From contig JBCDAH010000060.1 of the NCBI GenBank assembly GCA_039186015.1, forward strand, positions 1 to 28,499: DNA of 28,499 nt. The letters are read 5' to 3'. This document shows positions 7,914 through 14,912 of this stretch, piece by piece (positions within the stretch are counted from its first letter, which is position 1; every line of letters begins with the position of its first letter). The DNA is from JBCBWG01 sp039186015 (GTDB lineage: Bacteria > Pseudomonadota > Alphaproteobacteria > Rhizobiales > Hyphomicrobiaceae). The notes under the pieces are model-generated. The model saw only the letters and a list, made by a program, of their open reading frames with translations, was not told the DNA's origin and ran no database searches. The translations under genes were made by a program, and so were the position numbers.

Positions 7914-9443
7914 ATGGACAACGCTTCACTTTACGCCAGATTAGAGACTGCGTTCAGCCGTGCCGCTGACAGCACCGCCTTTGAGACCTCTTTAGGCTTG
8001 CGGATGACCTACGGCGAAGTGCTGAGTGACGTCTCCCGCATGTCGAATGCTCTTCAGGATCTCGGTGTTGAGCCTGGCGACCGGGTGATGGTCCAGGTGC
8101 ACAAGTCGATTGCGAACGTCGCACTCTATCTGGCAACGCTGAAAATCGGGGCTGTCTTCAATCCGCTCAACACAGCCTACACCGCCGCTGAGTTGGACTA
8201 TTTCATATCGGACGCTGAGCCGAAGCTGCTTGTTGTCGACCCGGGCCTCGCGCCGGAACGCATCGCTATCGCCGAAGCCCGCGGCGTCCCGCATTGCCTG
8301 ACATTGGCAGCCGACGGCACCGGGAGTTTGCGCGACAAAGTCGAGGCTGCGACGACGGATGTTCGGCCAACTGTCCTCCGCGTGGAGGACGACCTTGCGG
8401 CACTGCTGTACACCTCCGGCACCACTGGACGGTCGAAAGGGGCGATGATCACGCATCGCAATCTGGTGTCCAATGCCGAGACGCTGGTCGAGGTCTGGCA
8501 GTTCAAAGGCGGCGATACGCTCTTACACGCGCTCCCGATTTTCCATGTCCACGGTCTGTTCGTGGCGCTCAATACCGCATTTCTGACCGCGACAAAGATC
8601 ATATGGCTCGACAAGTTCGACGTTGCCGAGGTGATGGCCCAGCTCCCCGCAGCCACGGTCATGATGGGCGTGCCGACATTCTATACGCGCTTGTTGGCCG
8701 AGCCGTCGTTCGGACAGGCTCAGACAAGCAGTATGCGCTTGTTCATTGCGGGATCGGCACCGCTTCTGGCCGAGACGCATGACACGTTTGCGGATAAGAC
8801 CGGTCACCGCATCCTCGAACGCTACGGTATGACGGAAGCAGGTATGATCACGTCCAATCCGTACAAGATGACCGGGCGTATAGCCGGCTCCGTGGGCTAC
8901 GCGCTGCCGGGCGTGTCTGTGCGGATTCAGGACCCGGATGGTGCCGCCGTTGTTCCAGGGGACGTAGGCGTTCTCGAGGTTCGCGGCCCGAATGTGTTCG
9001 GCGGCTACTGGCGCATGCCGGAAAAGACCGCTGAAGAGTTCCGTGATGACGGTTACTTCATCTCCGGCGACATGGCGACGATTGACGAAGATGGTCGCGT
9101 GACAATTGTCGGTCGCGCCAAGGACCTGATCATCACTGGCGGATACAACGTTTATCCGAAGGAAATCGAGCAGGAACTCAACGACCTGGACGGCGTGGCC
9201 GAAAGTGCGGTGATCGGGGTGCCGCATTCGGATTTTGGCGAGGCTGTTGTCGCCGTGGTCACACCTGAGGCTGATACAGCCAGCGTCGATACGGACGCCG
9301 TCCTGTCTCAACTGGCCGGACGTCTGGCAAAATTCAAACTGCCGAAGCGCATTGTCGTCGCGGAGGATTTGCCGAGAAATGCCATGGGCAAGGTGCAAAA
9401 GAACGTGCTGCGCGATACGCTGAAAGACGTGCTGCAGACATAG
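7914..9443 (+). CDS. matB: Malonyl-CoA synthetase-like acyl-CoA ligase (MatB type)
   Basis: This 509 aa enzyme belongs to the adenylate-forming superfamily and most resembles MatB, which makes malonyl-CoA from malonate, CoA and ATP in the cytoplasm. Motifs are TSGTTGRSKG (168-177, phosphate-binding loop), YGMTEAG (304-310), GYNVYPKEIE (410-419), and the C-terminal catalytic lysine in RNAMGKVQKN (Lys493). The N-terminal segment GAVFNPLNTAYTAAELDYF is typical of MatB. I prefer ATG 7914 because it matches the family's N-terminus; ATG 7878 would add 12 residues. Neither start has a strong ribosome-binding site. The gene stands alone, divergent from the CHASE2 gene. A related substrate such as methylmalonate cannot be excluded. 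Confidence 0.85.
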   Translation: MDNASLYARLETAFSRAADSTAFETSLGLRMTYGEVLSDVSRMSNALQDLGVEPGDRVMVQVHKSIANVALYLATLKIGAVFNPLNTAYTAAELDYFISDAEPKLLVVDPGLAPERIAIAEARGVPHCLTLAADGTGSLRDKVEAATTDVRPTVLRVEDDLAALLYTSGTTGRSKGAMITHRNLVSNAETLVEVWQFKGGDTLLHALPIFHVHGLFVALNTAFLTATKIIWLDKFDVAEVMAQLPAATVMMGVPTFYTRLLAEPSFGQAQTSSMRLFIAGSAPLLAETHDTFADKTGHRILERYGMTEAGMITSNPYKMTGRIAGSVGYALPGVSVRIQDPDGAAVVPGDVGVLEVRGPNVFGGYWRMPEKTAEEFRDDGYFISGDMATIDEDGRVTIVGRAKDLIITGGYNVYPKEIEQELNDLDGVAESAVIGVPHSDFGEAVVAVVTPEADTASVDTDAVLSQLAGRLAKFKLPKRIVVAEDLPRNAMGKVQKNVLRDTLKDVLQT

Positions 9444-9572
9444 GATCGGTGCGCGACCAAAATCGCGTTATGCGCCGAACTGAGAGAAGCCAAATCCGTC
9501 AGAGATGGATGCGCAGGCTGCGGAACCGGCGCCAGACATTTTAGGCTTGGTAATCTCTTTATCGTCGGGAGA

Positions 9573-9638
9573 CACCAGCTGAGCACCAAGGAAAGACCGT
9601 TCGGTCGCATTTTGTGTAGCTGGTGCTGCAGCTTTTTT
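9573..9638 (+). terminator. Nested inverted repeats ending in a T-run
   Basis: CACCAGCT (9573-9580) pairs perfectly with AGCTGGTG (9618-9625), enclosing a small hairpin GACCG-TT-CGGTC (9595-9606). The 3' arm can instead fold as AGCTG (9618-9622) with CAGCT (9629-9633), followed by five T residues to 9638, which resembles a short intrinsic terminator. It lies 130 bp past the matB-like stop codon. It could be that gene's terminator, or the 3' end of a small RNA. Confidence 0.4.
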
Positions 9639-9851
9639 GCCACGGCTTGAGTCAAACCTACATTGCAACATCGCCGATGTCGTCTGTGTACATCTTTTTC
9701 GCGGCTCGCGGGCAGGCTTGCAACAATGCACCATCGTTCTGGACATTGTGAGATAGTCTCTGCGATACAATAGGGCCGGCACCTCAACATGTTTTTTGAG
9801 TGCATCGGGGCGGCGTGTGACGGGGGCCGCGTCGACCAGAGAAAGTCAAGT

Positions 9852-9873
9852 GTGAAGTGAAATGTCACTTCAC
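9852..9873. promoter_or_regulatory. Perfect 9-bp inverted repeat upstream of the GTPase locus
   Basis: GTGAAGTGA at 9852-9860 and its exact complement TCACTTCAC at 9865-9873 flank a 4-base spacer. The dyad is AT-balanced and sits about 115 bp upstream of the first gene of the locus. It is followed by GGA and a run of five T. It could be an operator bound by a dimeric regulator, or a weak terminator for upstream transcription. Confidence 0.4.
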
Positions 9874-9986
9874 GGATTTTTAAATGATCTGTAGGCTGCG
9901 AAAGCTTACTCCGTCTGTTAAACATGGTGGTACCTATGGATACCAGCGGATAATGAGTCAGCTTACGGATTGAGTGGACGCAAGTG

Positions 9987-10304
9987 ATGGATATGACTTC
10001 AGTTTCGAGTATTGGCCCCGGCATGGACCATGGCGCTGACGAGAAGATGGAGCAGGTGCGCGAGCTATTGTTCGGTGCCTTTCAGCGGGATACCGCGACC
10101 AAGATAGAAATTTTGGAGTCCCGGATACGCGAGCTGGAATCGCGGATTGAAAATCGGCTCGACGCGATCGACGCCCGCATTGCGGCGCTGGCCGGAGAGG
10201 TCGATGCCGCACAGCGCACAGCGTTGGAAGAGATCGCAAGCGGCGTGGAAGAACTCGGCAGCCGTGTGCGGAAGATTCGGCCGCCCGACCATCCTGGCGG
10301 ATGA
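9987..10304 (+). CDS. Small coiled-coil protein at the head of the GTPase/OmpA locus
   Basis: This is a 105 aa soluble protein with no signal peptide or membrane helix. After a short leader, residues 22-29 read EQVRELLF; residues 35-96 form a continuous charged heptad-like helix (IEILESRIRELESRIENRL and onward), so a coiled coil is expected. I recall similar short proteins with a (V/I)RE(L/I)LFG start encoded beside OmpA-family and GTPase genes in other proteobacteria, but no function is known to me. The start is uncertain: GTG 9984, ATG 9987, ATG 10023 and ATG 10047 are all in frame and none has a strong ribosome-binding site. The next gene begins about 140 bp downstream. Confidence 0.65.
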   Translation: MDMTSVSSIGPGMDHGADEKMEQVRELLFGAFQRDTATKIEILESRIRELESRIENRLDAIDARIAALAGEVDAAQRTALEEIASGVEELGSRVRKIRPPDHPGG

Positions 10305-10443
10305 GGCGGCGCGGTGCGTCTTGGCGAGGGGGGCGCGCGGCGACAATTGTTTTTGCCGGCCGTGTGCATAATTGGCTTTAGTGTTGTGGTGAGGACCGCA
10401 TTTACCGCGAGATGGTGACGTGAAAGACAACCAAGGCTCTGAC

Positions 10444-12621
10444 ATGTCGGACGGTGTCGCCCAGCTGAAAGACATTTTGCTCGATGACGAGCGCGGTCGC
10501 ATTGAAGAATTAGGCCGTGAGCTCACCGAGGCTGCAAGCCGGCTGGAGACGATCGAAGAGCACTCTGCGGAAGCGGAGCGCAAGCGCGTCGAGGCGCACG
10601 CGAAACTCGAAGAGGTCTACGAACGCTCGGGAAGTGCGGCCCGCTTCCGCAGCAGTGTTGCGGACGTTCTGGATGAGGCAATCGAGGAAGCGGAGTCGAC
10701 GCGTCACGACAAGCTGACGCGGGCCATGGCACCGCTGGTCATCGGCACGGTCAAGGCCGAGCTGCGAAACAGCCAGGACGATATGGTTGACGCCTTGTAC
10801 CCGCTGACGGGGCGCATGGTCCGGCGGTACGTGACGGCAGCATTGAAAGAACTTGCAGAGAACGTTAACCGGCGTCTGGAACGAAATCCCATCTCGCTGA
10901 GGCTGCGCAGCATTGTCACCGGCCGCCCGGTCAGCGAGCTGGCAATGGTCGGTGTCGAGAAGCTAGACGTCGAGGAAGTCTATCTCATTCGTCGTGGTTC
11001 CGGCGAATTGCTGGCTCGCTGGCCTGCCCGTGCCGTTGCGTCGAACCATGACGTTCACATGAGTGGCGTCCTCTCGGCCATCAACGACTTTGCAACGCAC
11101 GCGTTCCAGGCCGATGGCGGCGAGGTCCGCAACTTTGCATCCGATGATTTCCTGATCTTCATGCGCGCTTCACCGCTCTATCTGGTTGCCGCAAAGTGCA
11201 AAGGGATTGCGACCGCAACCGCAGAGCGTGTCTTCGACGAGGAGTTTGTGGAGTTCCTGCACGCGCAGTCGCAGCTGCAGAGAAACGACTCCTGGTATGA
11301 CGACACGGTGCCGGAGACGCGTCACCAGCTCGGTCTCCTCGCCGAGGCAGTCGAGTCTCGCGTCGCAGAGGCGCGCCAGGCGTATCGCGCATCGGGTCGC
11401 AACCTGGGGGCACTCAAGGTTGCGGCGGTGCTGATTGCGGTTCCCTTGCTCGGGTGGCTGGGTTGGACGTTGTACACCAATCATGAACGCAATACGGTCG
11501 ACGCAATTGCGCGCGCAGTTATCTCCGAGACGGCGGAATTGAATGGGTATCCGACTGTGATCGAAACCGGTTATCGCGGTCGAACCATTAAGGTGACCGG
11601 TCTGGTACCATCGGTTGCTATTCGGGACGGCGTGGTAGAGCGGCTGGGTCAGCGCCTGCCGGCGGATACGAACTTAGATGCGCAGCTCTCACCGCTGCCT
11701 GAGATATCGAGTGTCGAGCAAAAGATTACAGAGGTTCAGGCGTCGTTGGCGCGCCGCTCGGCGTTGGCAAGCCTGTCGCGAGCACGCGATCGGCTTCAGG
11801 CGGCATCCAACCAACTCCAACTGATCCTGAAGGCGTTCGAAAGCGCAGATGAGCCCTCGTTGCTGAGGAGCGTATCGGCCGAAGATCTCGCGGCTGCACT
11901 GAAGTCGGCGAACGATGCGAAGGCGCGCCTCGATCCGCTCTATGAGGAGCTGACACGCACCAATCTAACCGGGAACGATCTCGCACGCGTGGCAGGCAGA
12001 ATCCGGGCCAGCAGCCGAAGCATGATCGCTTTGGCAGATCAGATCTCTGCCGCACTTGGCCGGACGGCAACGGAACGCGACGCGCCACGACCCGCGGCAT
12101 CAAGCGATGTTGTCGCCGAGGCGTCGGCGGTTGCGATACTGGCAGACCGCATTGGCAGTCAGACCGAGACCTTGGCCCAATTGAGCCAGGCCCGTCCCCC
12201 AAAGATGGCCGAACCGACGTCGCGCGAACAAATCACGCGCTGGGCCCAAAGCCATGCCGTATTCTTTTCCGACGGAACCACATTCCGGAATCCGGACCGC
12301 GTTTCACAAGCGCTCGATGTCCTCGCGCGGTTGATGAAGTCGTCCGACGTGATGATACGTATTGTCGGTTATACGGATGAGCGCGGCGGTTCTGCGCGCA
12401 ATATTCGCCTGGGACAGGCGCGCGCCGACAAAGTCGCAGGCGAGCTTGTGGCGCGCGGCGTACGCCAACAGCAAGTCACGTCGATTGGGAGAGCAAGCAT
12501 CCGCGACTTAAGCGACTTGGACGGGAGTGAGAGCCCGAACCGTCGGGTCGAGTTTGAAGTCGGCTTCATTGGCGAAACCAATCCGTCAAGCGATGTCGAG
12601 GACCGCCCGACAGACCGATGA
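10444..12621 (+). CDS. Inner-membrane OmpA-family protein with large cytosolic domain
   Basis: This 725 aa protein has, in order, a cytosolic helical or coiled region (about 1-90); a conserved helical block (91-169) containing DALYPLTGRMVRRYV; a mixed alpha/beta region (173-272) with VEEVYLIRRGSGELLARW and SGVLSAINDF; one membrane helix (325-343); a BON-like segment (353-417); a periplasmic helical region (420-540); and a C-terminal OmpA peptidoglycan-binding domain (597-705) with VGYTDERGGSARN, GQARADKV and NRRVEF. The conserved cytosolic blocks match what I recall of OmpA proteins encoded beside Rab-like GTPases in cyanobacteria and proteobacteria. ATG 10444 has AAGG seven bases upstream; GTG 10420 would add eight residues. 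Its stop overlaps the GTPase start (ATGA), which indicates translational coupling. Confidence 0.85.
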   Translation: MSDGVAQLKDILLDDERGRIEELGRELTEAASRLETIEEHSAEAERKRVEAHAKLEEVYERSGSAARFRSSVADVLDEAIEEAESTRHDKLTRAMAPLVIGTVKAELRNSQDDMVDALYPLTGRMVRRYVTAALKELAENVNRRLERNPISLRLRSIVTGRPVSELAMVGVEKLDVEEVYLIRRGSGELLARWPARAVASNHDVHMSGVLSAINDFATHAFQADGGEVRNFASDDFLIFMRASPLYLVAAKCKGIATATAERVFDEEFVEFLHAQSQLQRNDSWYDDTVPETRHQLGLLAEAVESRVAEARQAYRASGRNLGALKVAAVLIAVPLLGWLGWTLYTNHERNTVDAIARAVISETAELNGYPTVIETGYRGRTIKVTGLVPSVAIRDGVVERLGQRLPADTNLDAQLSPLPEISSVEQKITEVQASLARRSALASLSRARDRLQAASNQLQLILKAFESADEPSLLRSVSAEDLAAALKSANDAKARLDPLYEELTRTNLTGNDLARVAGRIRASSRSMIALADQISAALGRTATERDAPRPAASSDVVAEASAVAILADRIGSQTETLAQLSQARPPKMAEPTSREQITRWAQSHAVFFSDGTTFRNPDRVSQALDVLARLMKSSDVMIRIVGYTDERGGSARNIRLGQARADKVAGELVARGVRQQQVTSIGRASIRDLSDLDGSESPNRRVEFEVGFIGETNPSSDVEDRPTDR

Positions 12622-13124
12622 CAATACGCAAGATCATGCTGCTTGGAGACGTCGGCGTCGGAAAGACGTCCATCGCCAATCGGCTTGTGTTCAATCGCTT
12701 TGGAGGAGACTACAAGGCAACAGTCGGTAGCGACATTTATCAATACGAGGTTATCCCCTCTCCAATTGAAGAGCCGTTTCTATTCAATGTTTGGGACACG
12801 GACGGGAATTTCGGCGAGGCCTTGTTCCGGTCGGTTTACATTCGCGGATCGAACGCAGCGCTGGTCGTGGGTGACGTGAAACGAAGGCGCTCGCTCGAAA
12901 CCATGATTGAACTCGCACGGACGTTCGAGACGGAGTTGCCCGGCCGCTACTTGTGCTGTGTGCTCAATAAGATCGACCTCCTGGACGAGGGTGAGGAGCC
13001 GAGCGTACCGGACGCGTTGGTGACCAGTGGCTTGCCGTACAAGCTGACGAGTGCGGCGTCCGGCGCAAACATTGTTGATGTTTTTCAGGAAGCGGCGGCA
13101 GCCATTGTTAGACGTGGTCAATAA
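12618..13124 (+). CDS. Ras/Rab-like small GTPase
   Basis: This is a 168 aa single-domain small G protein. G1 is GDVGVGKTS (10-18), with the switch I Thr35 in YKATVGSDIY. G3 is WDTDGNFGE (59-67), G4 is NKID (117-120) and G5 is probably TSAASG (near 143). In canonical Rab proteins G3 reads WDTAGQE; here the catalytic Gln position is Asn64 and the next residue is Phe, so intrinsic hydrolysis may be altered. There is no C-terminal cysteine motif, so no prenylation is expected and membrane recruitment would have to come from a partner. The gene overlaps the OmpA-family gene by four bases, and the kinase gene begins five bases after its stop, so the three are almost certainly co-expressed. Confidence 0.9.
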   Translation: MTIRKIMLLGDVGVGKTSIANRLVFNRFGGDYKATVGSDIYQYEVIPSPIEEPFLFNVWDTDGNFGEALFRSVYIRGSNAALVVGDVKRRRSLETMIELARTFETELPGRYLCCVLNKIDLLDEGEEPSVPDALVTSGLPYKLTSAASGANIVDVFQEAAAAIVRRGQ

Positions 13125-13129
13125 AGTTC

Positions 13130-14320
13130 ATGCCGGACGTCTCGCAGGATGAGCGTTGGACCGAATTGAAATCTATGACCGCTGCGTCGGAGCTGTTTGC
13201 GGCGCGCGGCGCAGTTGCGTTCATTTGGGCCAATCGCGACTTGGATGTGATCGATGCCGTCGGACCGCTCACGGGTGAGGTCGTGGTCGGAACTGCGCTC
13301 ACGCTCGCACTGCCCGCGCTTTTCGGTCTTGAGACCGATATACAAGGCCTTCGCGAGACGCCAGGGGCAACGCTCGACGTCCCGAACACATCCTTGCGTG
13401 CGTTGCAGGGCGGCGATGATGCGGGCGAAGCACCGCGCGTCGACATCACGGTTGTTTGGGACGAGCAGAATGAGCTGTTTACGATTCTTCTGGTTCGGGC
13501 GCTGAGTTGGCAGCCCTTGCAACGGGAACTCGAGCGCAACGTTCGTGCGCGGCGGCTTGCCGAGTCGATGTTGTTGGAACAGGCTGAAGACATGCGCGAG
13601 ACGAACGCAGCATTGGCGCGCCTCAACCAAGAATTGGGCGAGCTTGTGCATGTGATTTCGCATGACCTCAAAGCACCGATGCGCGCCATGCGATACTTCG
13701 CCGACGATCTTGAGCAAAGCCTTAGGGACCCAGCGACGGGCGAGCCGCGCGCGCACCTTGCGCGGCTGAAGGCGCAGTCTCGTCGTATGACGGCGATGCT
13801 CACGGATCTTGTTGCGTTCGCAAAGGTCGATCGGAAGTCTGATGCCGTCACGGCGGTTGACACGAACGTATTGATTGAAGAGGTCGTGGCCTCATTACCA
13901 CGGCTTGCGTCAACAACCGTGCATGTGTCGGGCGCCTGGCCGCGTATCACAACACTTACCGTGCCATTCGACCTGGCGTTGAGAAATCTCATTGAGAACG
14001 CCATCCGGTATGCCAAAATTGACGACGGGCGTGTGACAGTTGATTGCAAACCCACGCCGGACTGGCTTTCGATCACGGTGAGCGACAATGGCCCTGGAAT
14101 TCCTCGCGAACATCACGCCGCGGTGTTTCAGCCATTCACGCAGCTGGGTAAATCGGACGCGGAGTGTGACCTCAGCGAGGGCACGGGTATGGGATTGGCA
14201 TTGGTTAAGCGCGCGGCCGAGGGTGTCGGCGGTAAGGTAACTCTGACATCAAATCCGGATCGGACCGTCGGAGCGACATTCAGACTTGCCTGGCCACGGC
14301 AAATTGCGGCAGACTTCTGA
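13130..14320 (+). CDS. Soluble sensor histidine kinase
   Basis: This 396 aa kinase has no membrane segment. Residues 20-130 form a possible PAS-like sensory region (AVAFIWANRDLDVIDAVG onward; weakly supported). A coiled linker (130-170) leads to the phosphoacceptor box VISHDLKAPMRAMRYF with His178. The ATPase domain shows the N box (LRNLIENAIRYA, 284-295), G1 (DNGPGI, 319-324), F box (FQPFTQLG) and G2 (GTGMGLALV, 351-359). The H box resembles that of phytochrome-type and other soluble kinases. It lacks a clear ribosome-binding site and begins five bases after the GTPase stop codon, so translation is probably coupled. The likely partner is the receiver encoded at 14404, and input may come from the GTPase. 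Confidence 0.9.
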   Translation: MPDVSQDERWTELKSMTAASELFAARGAVAFIWANRDLDVIDAVGPLTGEVVVGTALTLALPALFGLETDIQGLRETPGATLDVPNTSLRALQGGDDAGEAPRVDITVVWDEQNELFTILLVRALSWQPLQRELERNVRARRLAESMLLEQAEDMRETNAALARLNQELGELVHVISHDLKAPMRAMRYFADDLEQSLRDPATGEPRAHLARLKAQSRRMTAMLTDLVAFAKVDRKSDAVTAVDTNVLIEEVVASLPRLASTTVHVSGAWPRITTLTVPFDLALRNLIENAIRYAKIDDGRVTVDCKPTPDWLSITVSDNGPGIPREHHAAVFQPFTQLGKSDAECDLSEGTGMGLALVKRAAEGVGGKVTLTSNPDRTVGATFRLAWPRQIAADF

Positions 14321-14333
14321 CGGGGCGTAGACG

Positions 14334-14364
14334 GATCAATTGTGATAGATATTCGAGATTGATC
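14334..14364. promoter_or_regulatory. Inverted repeat between kinase and receiver genes
   Basis: GATCAAT at 14334-14340 is repeated inverted as ATTGATC at 14358-14364, with a 17-base AT-rich spacer. It lies 14 bp after the kinase stop and 39 bp before the receiver start. It could be an operator, a promoter-proximal dyad, or a processing hairpin that gives the receiver separate expression. Confidence 0.3.
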
Positions 14365-14403
14365 GAGATGCGAGTGTGTGGAGGTTCGGCGAAGGGTAAG
14401 TAA

Positions 14404-14868
14404 ATGAGTGAAATCAAGCAGGGCAGCGGTAGCCATATCTTGGCTGACCGTCACGCCAGAACGTTAGGTAAAGATTCGCTTCCACGCATTCAGGACATCC
14501 TGATCGTGGAGGACAACAACATCGATTCCGAGCGTTTGCGCGCCACAATTCACTTGCTCTTGGGACGCGCCATCGAGATTCGAGTCGCAAACACGGTGAA
14601 TTCTGCGATCGATCATGTCTTGAACAAGAAGCCGGACATCGTCTTGCTCGACGATTACCTGAAACCAGCAGACTCAGCGAACGAGACCATTCCGTTCTTG
14701 AGGCGGGCAGGTTTCAGCGGTCACATCATCGTGATTAGCGGCGAGTTGGACCGTCAGCGGCGTCAGCGGCTGTTCGCCGTCGGTGCGAGCGCTGCGCTGC
14801 ACAAAGACGACGTCGACAGCTCGCATGTCGCAGAGGCCTTAATCAAGGTGTATGCGAAGGGCTGCTGA
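14404..14868 (+). CDS. Stand-alone response regulator receiver
   Basis: This 154 aa protein is a single REC domain preceded by about 28 polar residues. The acidic pocket is Glu36-Asp37 (ILIVEDNNID), the phosphoacceptor is Asp83 in IVLLDDYLKP, the switch Ser112 is in VISGE, and Lys134 is in LHKDD. There is no DNA-binding or enzymatic output domain, so it probably acts by protein-protein contact or as a phosphotransfer intermediate. The loop after Asp83 (DYLKPADSANET) is longer than usual. It starts 83 bp after the kinase gene, with an AAGGG ribosome-binding site. As the last gene of the locus it is the natural substrate of the kinase at 13130. Confidence 0.88.
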   Translation: MSEIKQGSGSHILADRHARTLGKDSLPRIQDILIVEDNNIDSERLRATIHLLLGRAIEIRVANTVNSAIDHVLNKKPDIVLLDDYLKPADSANETIPFLRRAGFSGHIIVISGELDRQRRQRLFAVGASAALHKDDVDSSHVAEALIKVYAKGC

Positions 14869-14873
14869 GTACG

Positions 14874-14908
14874 ATGCGATAAGACGCGACGTCACCGCCT
14901 GATCGCAT
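14874..14908. terminator. Stem-loop between convergent receiver and ligase genes
   Basis: ATGCGAT at 14874-14880 pairs with ATCGCAT at 14902-14908, enclosing a second hairpin GACG-CGA-CGTC (14883-14893). It fills the 44 bp between two genes that end towards each other, so it may serve as a bidirectional terminator. There is no T-run in either direction. Confidence 0.4.
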
Positions 14909-14912
14909 TCGA

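Larger units (their letters stand above)
9444..9986. other. Long intergenic region between matB-like gene and the GTPase locus
   Basis: This stretch of about 540 bp is visibly less GC-rich than the flanking genes. A minus-strand reading frame at 9468-9782 is open but has no recognisable homology or ribosome-binding site, so I do not call it a gene. The region holds a structured segment at 9573-9638 and a perfect inverted repeat at 9852-9873 (both listed separately). It probably contains the end of the matB transcript and the promoter of the locus beginning at 9987. Confidence 0.5.

Noticed and set aside
9468..9782. Minus-strand reading frame of 104 codons downstream of the matB-like gene
   Set aside because: No recognisable family, no ribosome-binding site, and it overlaps the nested hairpins at 9573-9638. 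Its composition is less noisy than that of most shadow frames, so a small gene is not fully excluded.
10355..10390. Possible promoter (TTGTTT with TAATTG) ahead of the OmpA-family gene
   Set aside because: The hexamers are poor matches and the preceding gene is close; it cannot be supported without transcript data.
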